The position numbers were made by a program, and so were the translations under genes. The notes beneath the pieces were generated by a model that was given only the letters and a program-made list of their open reading frames with translations, was not told the origin of the DNA and made no database searches. Below, piece after piece: positions 1-7,487 of a stretch of DNA of 11,630 nucleotides; the stretch's first letter is position 1, and every line of letters starts with the position of its first letter. This stretch comes from a bacterium (GTDB taxonomy: Bacteria > UBP18 > UBA7526), in assembly GCA_011049955.1 (NCBI GenBank), contig DRGV01000082.1, forward strand, positions 1 through 11,630, in the 5' to 3' direction.

Positions 1-694
1 CACCAGAGGTGGCAATCGCCTGGTCCTTTAATTTGATTACTACTAAAACTTTGTCCTCTTTTCTGGGATGCTGTAGGCCAATCTTCCAATCCCTTTTCCC
101 CGTTACCTTGATATCTCCACCAGCATTGATCAACGCCTCTTTAACTCCCCTTTCTTTTAAAACCCTTATGGCACAATCTAAGGCATACCCCTTGGCAATC
201 CCTCCCAGATCTATAGCCATCCCCTCTCTCTTAAACTCAACCGTCTGATTTCTTTCATCCAGGATGATGTTTCTGTAATTGACCAATGGTAATCTCTCCT
301 CTATCTCTCTTGCCTCAGGGATTTCCTTCAATTTTCCTTTTGTTCCCCATAAATGGGACAAGGGGCGAATGCTTACGTCAAAGGCCCCGGAGGTAAGTCT
401 ACTATATCTTAGTGCCTCTTTTAAAACCTCAAAGATTTCTTTACTAATTTTAATCGGCTCTTTATCTGCCAGTCTATTAACCCGGGAAATCTCGCTCTCC
501 GGATCATAGACATTCATTAATTTCTCAACTCTTCTCATCTCAGTGAAGGCCGCAGTAAAATCCTCTTCGTTTCCTTGGGGTAGGATGATCTCTACCTCAG
601 TATCCATCAAGAATTCTTTCTTACTTGGGAATCTTTGGCCACATCCATAGACAATAAAAAGAATTAACAATCCAATAAGAATGAATCTTTTCAT
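1..694 (-). CDS. apbE: ApbE-family FAD:protein FMN transferase, lipoprotein (3' end outside window)
   Basis: ApbE enzymes move FMN from FAD onto a Ser/Thr of target proteins such as RnfG and RnfD, acting outside the cytoplasmic membrane. The reading frame is open from ATG at 694 to the window edge, giving 231 residues. The last hundred or so residues of a typical ApbE, including the conserved C-terminal half of the active site, lie outside the window. The N-terminus is a short basic start and hydrophobic stretch ending in VYGC (Cys18), a plausible lipobox. Family signatures are present: an MNVYDPESEISRVN segment, then GAFDVSIRPL, DLGGIAKGYALD, NAGGDIKVTG and AIATSG. It lies 3 kb downstream of the rnf genes on the same strand and is the likely flavinylating enzyme for RnfG and RnfD. 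Function is firm at family level; the target is inferred. Confidence 0.93.
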   Translation of the reverse strand, partial: MKRFILIGLLILFIVYGCGQRFPSKKEFLMDTEVEIILPQGNEEDFTAAFTEMRRVEKLMNVYDPESEISRVNRLADKEPIKISKEIFEVLKEALRYSRLTSGAFDVSIRPLSHLWGTKGKLKEIPEAREIEERLPLVNYRNIILDERNQTVEFKREGMAIDLGGIAKGYALDCAIRVLKERGVKEALINAGGDIKVTGKRDWKIGLQHPRKEDKVLVVIKLKDQAIATSG

Positions 695-838
695 TTTCTC
701 ACTATCTCACTTTCTAATAATCAGTTGACAAGTTGATAAGGGAATAAGAAAAAGGAGGAATGAGTAACGAGTCGCGTGTAGCGAATAACGGGTCTTAATT
801 CGTAACCCGAAACTCGAAACCCGCAACCCGTAACCCGA
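695..838. repeat. Spacer with heptad repeats that switch strand
   Basis: From about 803 to 856 the + strand carries consecutive 7-nt variants of NAACCCG (AAACTCG, AAACCCG, CAACCCG, TAACCCG) drifting into ATCACTG and ATCACCG. From about 762 to 794 the same words appear as their reverse complement (TAACGAG, TAACGGG). Arms ACGGGT (788-793) and ACCCGT (826-831) can pair. The array enters the last codons of the radical SAM gene. The 723-734 stretch AGTTGACAAGTT recurs at 1849-1860. I see no convincing promoter for apbE here. Confidence 0.8.
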
Positions 839-1831
839 TCACTGATCACCGATCACTATATTAATCTCTTCTCCGAAATACTGGCACCTCTTCCCCTTCA
901 GATGCATCCTGGAGATAGAGTATCCATCGCGCGCGATTAGGGCCTTCTTACACTTTGGGCAATAGGTAGTGTTGGCGCTGGGGTCTGAGATATTTCCGAT
1001 ATAGACGTGCTTCAATACTTCTTTAGCTATTTTTCTTGCCCTTTCTAAAGTGGTTATTGGCGTAGGAGGAATATCCAACTTATAATGGGAGAAGTATCTT
1101 GAGAAATGCAAAGGAGTATCATTCCCTAACTTATCTGCTATCCAATCGATTAGTTTCTTGAAATCCTCATTTGAATCATTCAAGGTAGGAATGACGAGAT
1201 TGGTGATCTCCACATGGCAGGACTTCCTCGCCCTCTCTGCAGTCTTTAGGATAGGAGCTAAGGTGGCCTTGCAGTATTCTTTATAGAATGATTCCTTCAT
1301 GGACTTAACATCGATATTCATAGCATCAATATGGGGAAGGAGTTCTTCAAAGGGCTCGGAATTAATGTAGCCATTAGTCACCAAGACATTGACCAGTCCT
1401 TTCTTCCTGGCCAACCTCGCTGTCTCTAATAAGTACTCATACCAGATTAAGGGCTCGGTATAGGTATAAGCAATCCCCATAGAATTTTTCTTTAAGGCAA
1501 GTTCCACCATCTCTTTGGAAGTGATATGCTGGGTAGGGGTCTCCTCCTGGGATATGGTCCAGTTCTGGCAATAGATGCAACCGAGGTTACAGCTATTGGG
1601 CGCGCAGGAAAGGATGAGAGAGCCCGGATAGAAGTGATACAAGGGCTTCTTCTCGATAGGGTCAATAGCAACCGAGACGCACTCCTCATAGGTTAAGGCA
1701 ATTAACCTGCCATCTACATTCTCCCTTCCCCGGCAGAATCCCTTTTTTCCCAGAGCAATGAGACACTCCTTGGGACATAAGAGGCACCTTATCTTATCGT
1801 CTATCTTTTCGTAATATAATGCTTCTTTCAT
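839..1831 (-). CDS. amrS: AmmeMemoRadiSam system radical SAM enzyme
   Basis: This is a radical SAM protein of 330 residues, in the PflA-like group that occurs with MEMO and AMMECR1 proteins; its substrate is not established to my knowledge. The SAM-cluster motif is C81-x3-C85-x2-C88 in SCNLGCIYCQNW. It is preceded by a second Cys set (C16, C19, C23, C33) typical of this subfamily, and followed near the C-terminus by a TYCPKC pair and an ARDGY segment. The start chosen is ATG 1831, because GGAG (1837-1840) lies 5 nt before it; a GTG at 1837 would sit inside that ribosome site. The last residues, IVIGDQ, are encoded by the spacer-type repeat GTGATCGGTGATCAGTGATC, so this tail may be recent. It follows the MEMO gene with a 155-bp repeat-filled gap. 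Glycyl-radical activase is a less likely alternative. Confidence 0.92.
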   Translation of the reverse strand: MKEALYYEKIDDKIRCLLCPKECLIALGKKGFCRGRENVDGRLIALTYEECVSVAIDPIEKKPLYHFYPGSLILSCAPNSCNLGCIYCQNWTISQEETPTQHITSKEMVELALKKNSMGIAYTYTEPLIWYEYLLETARLARKKGLVNVLVTNGYINSEPFEELLPHIDAMNIDVKSMKESFYKEYCKATLAPILKTAERARKSCHVEITNLVIPTLNDSNEDFKKLIDWIADKLGNDTPLHFSRYFSHYKLDIPPTPITTLERARKIAKEVLKHVYIGNISDPSANTTYCPKCKKALIARDGYSISRMHLKGKRCQYFGEEINIVIGDQ

Positions 1832-1836
1832 CCTCA

Positions 1837-1840
1837 CTCC
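1837..1840 (-). promoter_or_regulatory. Ribosome binding site deciding the amrS start
   Basis: GGAG on the minus strand, 5 nt before ATG 1831. It overlaps the competing GTG at 1837-1835 and so argues against that start. It belongs to a longer leader word, CCGAACGGAGTGAGG, which recurs with one change ahead of the Sua5-phosphatase gene. Confidence 0.6.
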
Positions 1841-1986
1841 GTTCGGATAGTTGACAAGTTAATAAGTTAATAAGTTGATACTTTATAAGTAAAAAGTAGA
1901 AAGTAATTTTGCATTTTGCATTACTAATTTTCATTTTTCACTGTTTCATCTTTCCCACCTGCCCACTTTCCCACTTTCCCACCTGC
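1838..1986. repeat. Spacer with 7-8 nt degenerate repeats and strand switch
   Basis: On the + strand the words run from GACAAGTT and AATAAGTT (twice) through AAGTAAAA and AAGTAGAA. They then turn into the opposite orientation: TTTTGCA (twice), TTACTAA, TTTTCAT, CCCACTTT (twice) and CCCACCTG (twice). The turn is marked by AGTAAT (1902-1907) and ATTACT (1920-1925) around a 12-nt loop. The last words reach the MEMO stop codon (TGA at 1989-1987), which lies in the repeat word AAGTGAGCAGG. Confidence 0.78.
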
Positions 1987-2790
1987 TCACTTGATGAGCG
2001 CTCCGCCATAGCCTACCACCTGGCGATAATCACCGCTTGTCTCCCCACTGGTCATATACTTTACTAACTCACCTTTTTTGGCACCCAGTTCTTTTGAAGC
2101 AATGAGCATAATGCTCGTAGGAATGGCACCACACATGGATATCCTAAGTTCCTCGACTTTATTGAGTAATTCCTCTGGGTCTAACTTTATTACTGCATCC
2201 AGGGCAACCTTATCCTTCCTATTTGCCTCTTCCTGTGACTCATAATGGGTGAGATCGGAACTGGCGACAATAACCACTTTTTTCTTTGCTTCTCTTATTA
2301 CTTTGGCAATTGCCTTTCCAATATCCCGACAGGTCGCTAAATCTAAATGGCTTAAGCAGATAGGAACAAACTTAAACTCTTTTCTTAAGTACTGTAAGAA
2401 AGGAAGCTGAACCTCAATGGAATGCTCATAGGAATGGGCCTTCTCATCCTCTTTCAGGTTTTTAGAATTGGCCAATATCTTACAGGCTAAATCAGAGTCG
2501 ATCTCCACCTCTCCCAAAGGTGTCTGCCATTGCCCTTTGGTCATGATGGCGCAGGGATCTCCTGCTCCAGTATGATTGGGACCTAAGATGACGAAGGTTT
2601 CCGGAAGGATTATCCGGGAATAGACGGCTCCTGCCACCTCTCCAGAGAACATGAACCCTGCATGGGGAGCCAGGACCCCGATCACCTCTTCCTTCTTTGC
2701 CCGCTCATCAATATACTTCTTCACTTGTTCCCTTAAACTCGCCTCTGTTCCATTATAGAACTGCCCAGCAACTACTGCTCTTCTCACCAT
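1987..2790 (-). CDS. amrB: MEMO family protein, AmmeMemoRadiSam system protein B
   Basis: This 267-residue cytoplasmic protein belongs to the MEMO family, which is related in fold to extradiol dioxygenases. Its biochemical role in bacteria is unsettled. The family residues are visible: APHAGFMFSG (His43), LGPNHTG (His73), YEHSIEVQLPFL, ASSDLTHY (Asp179, His182) and SMCGAIP (Cys220). By my recollection of human MEMO1, two His and one Cys at matching places bind metal, so the site looks intact. Length fits a stand-alone MEMO protein; there is no fused AMMECR1 domain and no AMMECR1 gene in the window. The start is ATG 2790, with GGGGTAGG 4 nt upstream. The radical SAM partner follows on the same strand, which supports the system assignment. 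Confidence 0.92.
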   Translation of the reverse strand: MVRRAVVAGQFYNGTEASLREQVKKYIDERAKKEEVIGVLAPHAGFMFSGEVAGAVYSRIILPETFVILGPNHTGAGDPCAIMTKGQWQTPLGEVEIDSDLACKILANSKNLKEDEKAHSYEHSIEVQLPFLQYLRKEFKFVPICLSHLDLATCRDIGKAIAKVIREAKKKVVIVASSDLTHYESQEEANRKDKVALDAVIKLDPEELLNKVEELRISMCGAIPTSIMLIASKELGAKKGELVKYMTSGETSGDYRQVVGYGGALIK

Positions 2791-2946
2791 TTTACCTACC
2801 CCTTTGCAACCACAGAGTTCACATCCTCTCAGTTTGACAGTTTGACTGTTTGACAGACCGACAGTATAAAAATTCTTCTACAACTGTCTCACCGTCTGAC
2901 CGCCTAACTGCCTCACTGCCTCACTGCCTCACTGTATTTGCTGTGG
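2791..2946. repeat. Spacer with octad repeats that switch strand
   Basis: Left of the centre the + strand reads 8-nt words CAGTTTGA (twice), CTGTTTGA and CAGACCGA (about 2840-2863). Right of it come ACTGTCTC, ACCGTCTG, ACCGCCTA and three copies of ACTGCCTC (about 2883-2934), the same word family inverted. Arms GACAGT (2860-2865) and ACTGTC (2883-2888) flank an A/T-rich 17-nt centre. No clear terminator or promoter is seen. Confidence 0.8.
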
Positions 2947-3498
2947 TCACCACTTTCTGATTTTGATTTTGCCTGGAAAAGTAAAATATTCTCCACCGAG
3001 ATGGTGGATGGTCTTGGCCTTCTCCTTTTCTATAAGCCATCTATCAGTGAAGGTTCCTTCCTCTGCCCAGGCATATACCACATCCGCTAAGAAGAGATCA
3101 AAGTCTTTAGTCACCCTTGATTTAATGAGTCGGCATTCCAGGTGGCCAATACATTCTTTTATAAGTGGCGCTTTTACCTTCTTCGCGGGAATGGGGGTCA
3201 GTTTAAATTTCTTGAACTTATCTACTTTTCTTCCTGAAATGGTTCCGCATTGGACGGTTTTCTCCAATAATTTTTGGGAAGGGATATTAATGACAAACTC
3301 CCCTGTCTTAGTAATACATTCATAGGAATAATTGTCGCTTCCAATTACCAGGGCCACCTTTGGAGGAGCATAGTCCAGGGGCATATTCCAAGCAACGGTC
3401 TGGACATTTGGTCGTCCCTTATAAAATGACGTCACCAATACCGTCGGTCCATGATTCAAAAGCCTACTTGCCCGATTCAAAGGAACTCTTACTTTCAT
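2947..3498 (-). CDS. Flavin reductase-like / flavoredoxin-type FMN-binding split-barrel protein
   Basis: This 183-residue soluble protein matches the flavin reductase-like (DIM6/NTAB, split-barrel) family. Members bind FMN and act as flavin reductases or flavoredoxin-type electron carriers. The N-terminal part RASRLLNHGPTVLVTSFYKG, followed by NVQTVAWNMPLDYAPPKVAL, is the usual start of the barrel. TGEFVINIPS and the CGTISGRKVDKF segment are also typical of the flavin-binding region. ATG 3498 is chosen because GGGAGG (3505-3510) lies 6 nt ahead; an in-frame extension to 3540 has no such site and only adds residues unlike the family. It sits between the rnf genes and the MEMO gene. A link to either module is possible but not shown, and its electron donor is unknown. 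Confidence 0.85.
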   Translation of the reverse strand: MKVRVPLNRASRLLNHGPTVLVTSFYKGRPNVQTVAWNMPLDYAPPKVALVIGSDNYSYECITKTGEFVINIPSQKLLEKTVQCGTISGRKVDKFKKFKLTPIPAKKVKAPLIKECIGHLECRLIKSRVTKDFDLFLADVVYAWAEEGTFTDRWLIEKEKAKTIHHLGGEYFTFPGKIKIRKW

Positions 3499-3504
3499 AT
3501 CAAA

Positions 3505-3510
3505 CCTCCC
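3505..3510 (-). promoter_or_regulatory. Ribosome binding site of the flavin reductase-like gene
   Basis: Minus-strand GGGAGG with a 6-nt gap to ATG 3498. It is one of the strongest ribosome sites in the window and rules out the longer in-frame start at 3540. Confidence 0.75.
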
Positions 3511-3540
3511 TGAGACACAGATAATGCCAGTCATCGTCAA

Positions 3541-3744
3541 TCGGTTGCGGTTGCGAGGCCCGCATCAAATGATATAGCACAATATCAAAAATGAAAAATG
3601 AAAATGCAAAATGACAAATCAAAATGGAAAATTACAAATAAAAACTCCTTAATTTTAATATTTAATTTTCTTATGTGGTTTTATTTTGATATTTGATATT
3701 TGATATTTGATTTTCCTATAACGTATGACGAAAGACGAAATTGT
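3541..3744. repeat. AT-rich spacer with heptad repeats and strand switch
   Basis: From about 3582 the + strand carries variants of AAAAATG, AAAATGC, AAAATGA and AAATCAA. From about 3685 it carries TATTTGA three times, then ATTTTCC. Arms GGAAAAT (3626-3632) and ATTTTCC (3710-3716) can pair across the centre. A further heptad run (CGAAAGA, GTTCACT, GTTCAAT, GTTACTT twice) covers about 3727-3771 and supplies the last codons and stop of rnfB. Between 3541 and 3580 there is a small direct repeat, GGTTGC twice. No confident promoter. Confidence 0.78.
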
Positions 3745-4554
3745 TCACTGTTCAATGTTACTTGTTACTTGAATGACGTGGGTGGGGCACTTCTCGGCAC
3801 AGATTCCGCACTCGGTGCACTTCTCATAATCGATGTAGGCTAAGTTATCCTTAAGGGTGATCGCTTCCTCTGGGCAGACCTTGACGCATATCCCACATCC
3901 TATGCAGCCTTCCTTACATATCTTCCTTACTATGGCTCCCTTATCCTTAGAGTTACAGAGGATATGGACCTTCTTCTCCTCAGGGATTAAGGCGACCACT
4001 CCCTTGGGGCAGATGGAGACGCATTTGCCACATCCGGTGCATCTCTCTTCATCTATTTCAATCTTGCCATTAACCAAGGTTATAGCATCAAAGGGGCAGA
4101 CTTCAATACAATCGCCTAATCCCAGACAGCTGTAGAGACAGGTCTTATTCCCACCGAATAGCAAGTTAGCTGCGCGACAATTTTCTAGGCCTTGATAATC
4201 AAATTGAGTCCGGGCTTTACCTCTGTGGTAACAGAGAATCTTGGCGATTTTCTTCTCTCTGGCTTCTACTTCTATTCTCAGAATGGAGGCGACCTGTTTG
4301 GCTACCTCTTCTCCACCAGGGATACAGCCATTGGCCGGGGCCTTCCCCTCCACCAATGCCTTAGCAAAGCCACTGCACATCGCAAATCCACAGGCCCCGC
4401 AGTTGAGACCAGGCAAAACTGAGGCAATCTCTTGAATCCTTGGATCCTCCTCTACCTCTACCTTTAATCTCTTATTGGCTATAGCTAAACCAATGGACAG
4501 AATTAATCCTAATCCGCCCATTGTAAGTAACGAAACTAAGAGTTGATTTCCCAT
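3745..4554 (-). CDS. rnfB: RNF electron transport complex subunit B (polyferredoxin)
   Basis: RnfB is the ferredoxin-facing, iron-sulfur-rich subunit of the ion-pumping RNF complex, anchored on the cytoplasmic face. This 269-residue copy has an N-terminal membrane helix (about 5-26). A 4Fe-4S site follows (C52, C55, C60, C77; NCGACGFAMC). Four ferredoxin-type sites come next: C139/C143/C149/C153, C172/C175/C178/C182, C217/C220/C223/C227 and C246/C249/C252/C256. Exact ligand sharing between adjacent sites cannot be settled here. That makes five predicted clusters, more than the proteobacterial RnfB. AAAGGAAAG lies just before ATG 4554. It is the last gene of the rnf set, 57 bp after rnfA. The tail VTSNIEQ is encoded by spacer-type heptads (AGTAACA, TTGAACA). 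Confidence 0.97.
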   Translation of the reverse strand: MGNQLLVSLLTMGGLGLILSIGLAIANKRLKVEVEEDPRIQEIASVLPGLNCGACGFAMCSGFAKALVEGKAPANGCIPGGEEVAKQVASILRIEVEAREKKIAKILCYHRGKARTQFDYQGLENCRAANLLFGGNKTCLYSCLGLGDCIEVCPFDAITLVNGKIEIDEERCTGCGKCVSICPKGVVALIPEEKKVHILCNSKDKGAIVRKICKEGCIGCGICVKVCPEEAITLKDNLAYIDYEKCTECGICAEKCPTHVIQVTSNIEQ

Positions 4555-4611
4555 ATCTTTCCTTTATTTTGAGGTATCGGAACTTTAATAAACAAAACAA
4601 GGTTCTGGTTC
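4555..4611 (-). other. Short rnfA-rnfB spacer, no repeat array
   Basis: These 57 bp hold only AT-rich sequence and the rnfB ribosome site (AAAGGAAAG). No tandem words, palindrome or terminator are seen, in contrast to the longer spacers. Confidence 0.6.
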
Positions 4612-5193
4612 TTATTTCGTGGGCATCCCAGAAAATCCCATAAAAGCCAAAGCTAAAAATCCAGCAATAATAAGAGTACTGGCTGCTCCCTGAAGGGCTT
4701 CGGGCACATCGGCAAAGTCCAGCTCCTCCCGGATGCCGGCCATAATGACGATAGCTAAGGTAAATCCCACCCCCGAGCCAAAGCCAAAAAGGGTACTCTG
4801 GATAAGATTATACCCGCGCAAAACCAGAAAAAGGGCACTGAAAAGAATGGCGCAGTTAGTAGTTATCAGAGGGAGATAAATACCCAGAGTGCGATAGAGA
4901 CCATGGCTGGTCTTCCTGATGAACATCTCCACTAACTGAACCAGAGCGGCGATGACGATGATGTCAGTAACATACTCTAAGAAACGCAGATCAAACTTAA
5001 CCAGGATAAAAGTGTTGATCAGCCAGACCACCGGGGCGGTGAGAGTCATCACAAAGGTAACGGCCATCCCCATGCTCAAGCTAGCCTCCACCTGCTTGGA
5101 TACTCCAAGGAAAGGGCATATCCCCAAAAAATATTTCAGCACAAAGTTGTTTATCACCACGGCACTGATAATGATTAAAAGAAGTTCGTTCAT
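4612..5193 (-). CDS. rnfA: RNF electron transport complex subunit A
   Basis: RnfA is an integral membrane subunit of 193 residues with about six hydrophobic segments, homologous to RnfE and to NqrE of the Na+-NQR complex. The two expected cysteines are present: C26 in FLGICPFLGVSKQ and C114 in TTNCAILF. In known structures RnfA and RnfE together hold an iron-sulfur cluster inside the membrane through such cysteines. The C-terminal GFGSGVGFTLAIVIMAGIREEL is the usual family segment. AGGAG stands 6 nt before ATG 5193. It follows rnfE after a 102-bp spacer with an inverted repeat, the largest gap inside the rnf set. Confidence 0.97.
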   Translation of the reverse strand: MNELLLIIISAVVINNFVLKYFLGICPFLGVSKQVEASLSMGMAVTFVMTLTAPVVWLINTFILVKFDLRFLEYVTDIIVIAALVQLVEMFIRKTSHGLYRTLGIYLPLITTNCAILFSALFLVLRGYNLIQSTLFGFGSGVGFTLAIVIMAGIREELDFADVPEALQGAASTLIIAGFLALAFMGFSGMPTK

Positions 5194-5295
5194 TCCTTAC
5201 TCCTGGTATAATATTCATTATATCTGATTACACAGATTAAAACCTCGCTCAAATCATCTGTGTAATCTGCTTTTAAAATCTCTGTAATCTGTGTA
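5194..5295. repeat. rnfE-rnfA spacer with 12-bp perfect inverted repeat
   Basis: GATTACACAGAT (5226-5237) and ATCTGTGTAATC (5256-5267) are exact reverse complements around an 18-nt loop. A third related word, AATCTGTGTA, occurs at 5287-5296 and touches the rnfE stop codon (TAA, 5298-5296). The words belong to the same family as those of the 10718-10833 spacer. No U-tract follows in the minus direction, so this does not look like a standard terminator. Confidence 0.8.
5217..5222 (-). promoter_or_regulatory. Possible -10 element ahead of rnfA
   Basis: The minus strand has an exact TATAAT here, 23 nt before the rnfA ATG. At 16-18 bp spacing I find no good -35 (only AGGTTT-like bases), and no TGn extension. 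It could be chance in an AT-rich spacer. Confidence 0.2.
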
Positions 5296-5931
5296 TTAAT
5301 GGCAGGCTGATTTTTTAGCTGCTCTACCCGTAAAGAAATTGCTGATGCCAATCATCGTTCCCAGGGTGAGGAAGGCCCCGGCGGGCAGGAGCATGATTAT
5401 CCAGGGGCGAAACCTACCTCCCTCTCCCACAAGCGTGAGAATTTGAACCCCGAATATCGTTCCCGAGCCTAAAAGTTCCCGGATGCTGGCTAAGGCGATA
5501 AGGGCCAGGGTAAAGCCTATTCCCATACCCAGGGCATCAGCCACGGCCCGATGGAGCGGATTTTTGGAAGCGAAAACCTCCTGACGACCTAAGATTAAAC
5601 AGTTGACGACAATCAAAGGGACATAGGGACCCAGAGCCTTGCTGATCTCCGGGAAGTTTCCTTTAAGAAAGAGGTCCACTACCGTTACAAAAGTAGCAAT
5701 GATAACTACAAAGGAGGCGATCCTTACCTGATGGGGGAATACCCTCCGGAAGATGGAGATGATGATGCTGGAGCAAAGAAGGACGAAGAAGGTGGCCAGG
5801 CCCATGCTTAACCCAAAGATAGCGGCATTGGTTACCGCCAGGGTGGGACACATCCCCAACAACTGTCGAAAGACAGGATTCTCCTTCCATAAGCCCTTAA
5901 GAGCATCCTTGAATAGAATATACTGTCTCAT
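5296..5931 (-). CDS. rnfE: RNF electron transport complex subunit E
   Basis: RnfE is the partner of RnfA, a membrane subunit of 211 residues with about six helices. Family motifs are clear: LLGMCPTLAVTNA (C28), VPLIVVNCLILGRQEVFA (C111) and GMGIGFTLALIALASIREL. The two cysteines match those of RnfA that bind the intramembrane iron-sulfur cluster. GGGGAGGG lies 4 nt before ATG 5931. The gene follows rnfG by 45 bp, with no repeat array in that gap. Its C-terminus ends KKSACH, and the TAA stop falls in the first word of the CACAGATTA-type repeat spacer. Confidence 0.97.
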   Translation of the reverse strand: MRQYILFKDALKGLWKENPVFRQLLGMCPTLAVTNAAIFGLSMGLATFFVLLCSSIIISIFRRVFPHQVRIASFVVIIATFVTVVDLFLKGNFPEISKALGPYVPLIVVNCLILGRQEVFASKNPLHRAVADALGMGIGFTLALIALASIRELLGSGTIFGVQILTLVGEGGRFRPWIIMLLPAGAFLTLGTMIGISNFFTGRAAKKSACH

Positions 5932-5976
5932 TCAACCCTCCCCTTTTTTGCTCTCTCTAAACTCATAATCCATAAC

Positions 5977-6546
5977 TTATTGAAGTGCTTCCCAGACTCT
6001 AACTATTTCTTTATTAATCATATCCGCTACCGCTTTTGAGGAGATAGTAGCTCCGGTTATAGCATCGATCTCTCCGGGTTTCTTGGGCGTGACCGGATTG
6101 CGGTTTCTAACATAGGTTATCTTCGGCCGGGCGGCGATCCCCTTAAACTGGTCTTGGAACTCCTGGTCAGTAATCTTTCCTCCCAAACCCGGGGTCTCCA
6201 CGCTCTCTAAGACCTGGATATTCTGGAGCCTGCTTAAATCCTGATCTACACCTACCATTATCTCAATCTTTCCCTGAAATCCGCTCCCTTCAACTAAAAA
6301 GGCCAACCCTACTTTCTGGCCACTTTTATCTATGCCCTGGTAAAGGATCTGGTCTGCCAGTTTTAGCTCTTGGTAATCAACTGCTTCTGGCAAAACCACA
6401 AAGATTGCCTTGCGCAGGGATTCTAAACTTTTTCTTTCCGCTTTGGAGATGGTCTGTTCATAGACAAAGGTTAGGAATCCGCCTGAGATAAGACCCACTA
6501 TTGTCAAAACAGCGATCATCTTCACAGTATCAGACATTATCTTCAC
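5977..6546 (-). CDS. rnfG: RNF electron transport complex subunit G (covalent FMN)
   Basis: RnfG carries a covalently bound FMN on the outer side of the membrane and passes electrons within the complex. This copy has 189 residues with one N-terminal membrane helix (about 9-28) and an FMN-binding domain ending in DAITGATISS. Thr167 there is the expected attachment residue, the target of ApbE. The GTG start at 6546 overlaps the rnfD stop by GTGA and has GGTGAG 5 nt upstream, which suggests coupled translation. ATG 6537, three codons inside, is an alternative start. Length and motif are normal for the family. Confidence 0.96.
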   Translation of the reverse strand: MKIMSDTVKMIAVLTIVGLISGGFLTFVYEQTISKAERKSLESLRKAIFVVLPEAVDYQELKLADQILYQGIDKSGQKVGLAFLVEGSGFQGKIEIMVGVDQDLSRLQNIQVLESVETPGLGGKITDQEFQDQFKGIAARPKITYVRNRNPVTPKKPGEIDAITGATISSKAVADMINKEIVRVWEALQ

Positions 6547-7487
6547 TTTTGCTCACCAAATATTCGTGGGTGGGTAAAACGATTGATTAAAGGTGTTATA
6601 GCATTCATTAAAAGGATGGAGTACATCACCCCTTCGGGCAGGCCGCTCCAGGAACGGATTACTATTAAAATAAGCCCGCAGCCAATACCAAAGACCCATC
6701 TACCTCTCTTGGTTACCGGAGTAGTAACCATATCTGGCGCCATAAAGAAGGCGCCTAAAATTAAGCCACCAGCAAGCAGATGCCAGAGGGGGTCAGCGAA
6801 TCCTTTTGGGTCGATGAACCAAAAGATACTGCTTAACAGCACCACCGTGCCTAAATAGCCAGCGGGGATACGCCAGTCGATTATCTTTCTTATTAAAAGG
6901 AAGCTCGCCCCAATTAATATTGCCAGGGCCGAGGTCTCCCCTAAGGAGCCGCTTACATTGCCTAAGAATAGACTCTGGTGAGAGACGAAACTCTGGGCAA
7001 ATTTCATCTGAGCTAATGGCGTAGCCGAAGTTACGACATCCAGGCTAAAAGGCTTAGTCCAAGTCGTCATTAGAACTGGGAAGGTGGCCATTAAAAAAGC
7101 CCGGCCCAGAAGCGCCGGATTAAAAATATTGTACCCTAACCCGCCGAAGATCTGTTTTCCCAGGGCGATGGCAAAGAATGTTCCCAATGATGCCGCCCAA
7201 AGTGGCAAACTCGGCGGCAGAATGAAGGCCAAAAGTAGCCCGGTAATGATGGCGCTGCCGTCGAAGACCGTAATATCCTTCTTTCTTAGCCTTTGAAATA
7301 TATCCTCAGTACCCATAGCGGTAATTATGCAAACCGCCATTAATTTAATTGCCCATAATCTAAAAAAGTAGATACTTGCGATAGCCACAGGAATGAGGGC
7401 AATTATTACCGCATACATTATCTTAGGTATATCTTCAGCTGATCTAATATGAGGAGAGGTCGAAACTAAAAAATGTTCTTCTTTCAT
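6543..7487 (-). CDS. rnfD: RNF electron transport complex subunit D (covalent FMN)
   Basis: RnfD is a multi-helix membrane subunit, homologous to NqrB, thought to take part in ion translocation. The protein has 314 residues with about nine or ten hydrophobic segments. SPHIRS near the N-terminus is typical of the family. The flavin attachment motif is TSATPL, with Thr156 the likely FMN-bearing residue. GYNIFNPALLGRAFL and the C-terminal FMAPDMVTTPVTKRGRW segment are also characteristic. ATG 7487 overlaps the rnfC stop as ATGA, so the two are probably translationally coupled, and the downstream end overlaps rnfG in the same way. Confidence 0.97.
   Translation of the reverse strand: MKEEHFLVSTSPHIRSAEDIPKIMYAVIIALIPVAIASIYFFRLWAIKLMAVCIITAMGTEDIFQRLRKKDITVFDGSAIITGLLLAFILPPSLPLWAASLGTFFAIALGKQIFGGLGYNIFNPALLGRAFLMATFPVLMTTWTKPFSLDVVTSATPLAQMKFAQSFVSHQSLFLGNVSGSLGETSALAILIGASFLLIRKIIDWRIPAGYLGTVVLLSSIFWFIDPKGFADPLWHLLAGGLILGAFFMAPDMVTTPVTKRGRWVFGIGCGLILIVIRSWSGLPEGVMYSILLMNAITPLINRFTHPRIFGEQK

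Noticed and set aside
9..509. Two plus-strand frames at the left edge
   Set aside because: The minus strand here encodes an unbroken ApbE sequence to the window edge, so these are antisense shadows.
1492..1689. Minus-strand frame of 65 codons inside amrS
   Set aside because: It overlaps the SAM-cluster region of amrS in another frame and encodes an arginine/serine-rich sequence without motifs.
2846..2885. Promoter ahead of the MEMO gene (TATACT with TGAGAC 17 bp upstream)
   Set aside because: The -35 matches only three of six bases and both parts lie in repeat sequence.
2963..3325. Plus-strand open frame of 120 codons
   Set aside because: It lies opposite the flavin reductase-like gene, shows no family motif and has no ribosome site.
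3499..3540. Start at 3540 for the flavin reductase-like protein
   Set aside because: No ribosome site is seen there, whereas GGGAGG stands 6 nt before ATG 3498.
5223..5270. Intrinsic terminator between rnfE and rnfA
   Set aside because: The stem is AT-rich with an 18-nt loop and is not followed by a U-tract in the direction of transcription.
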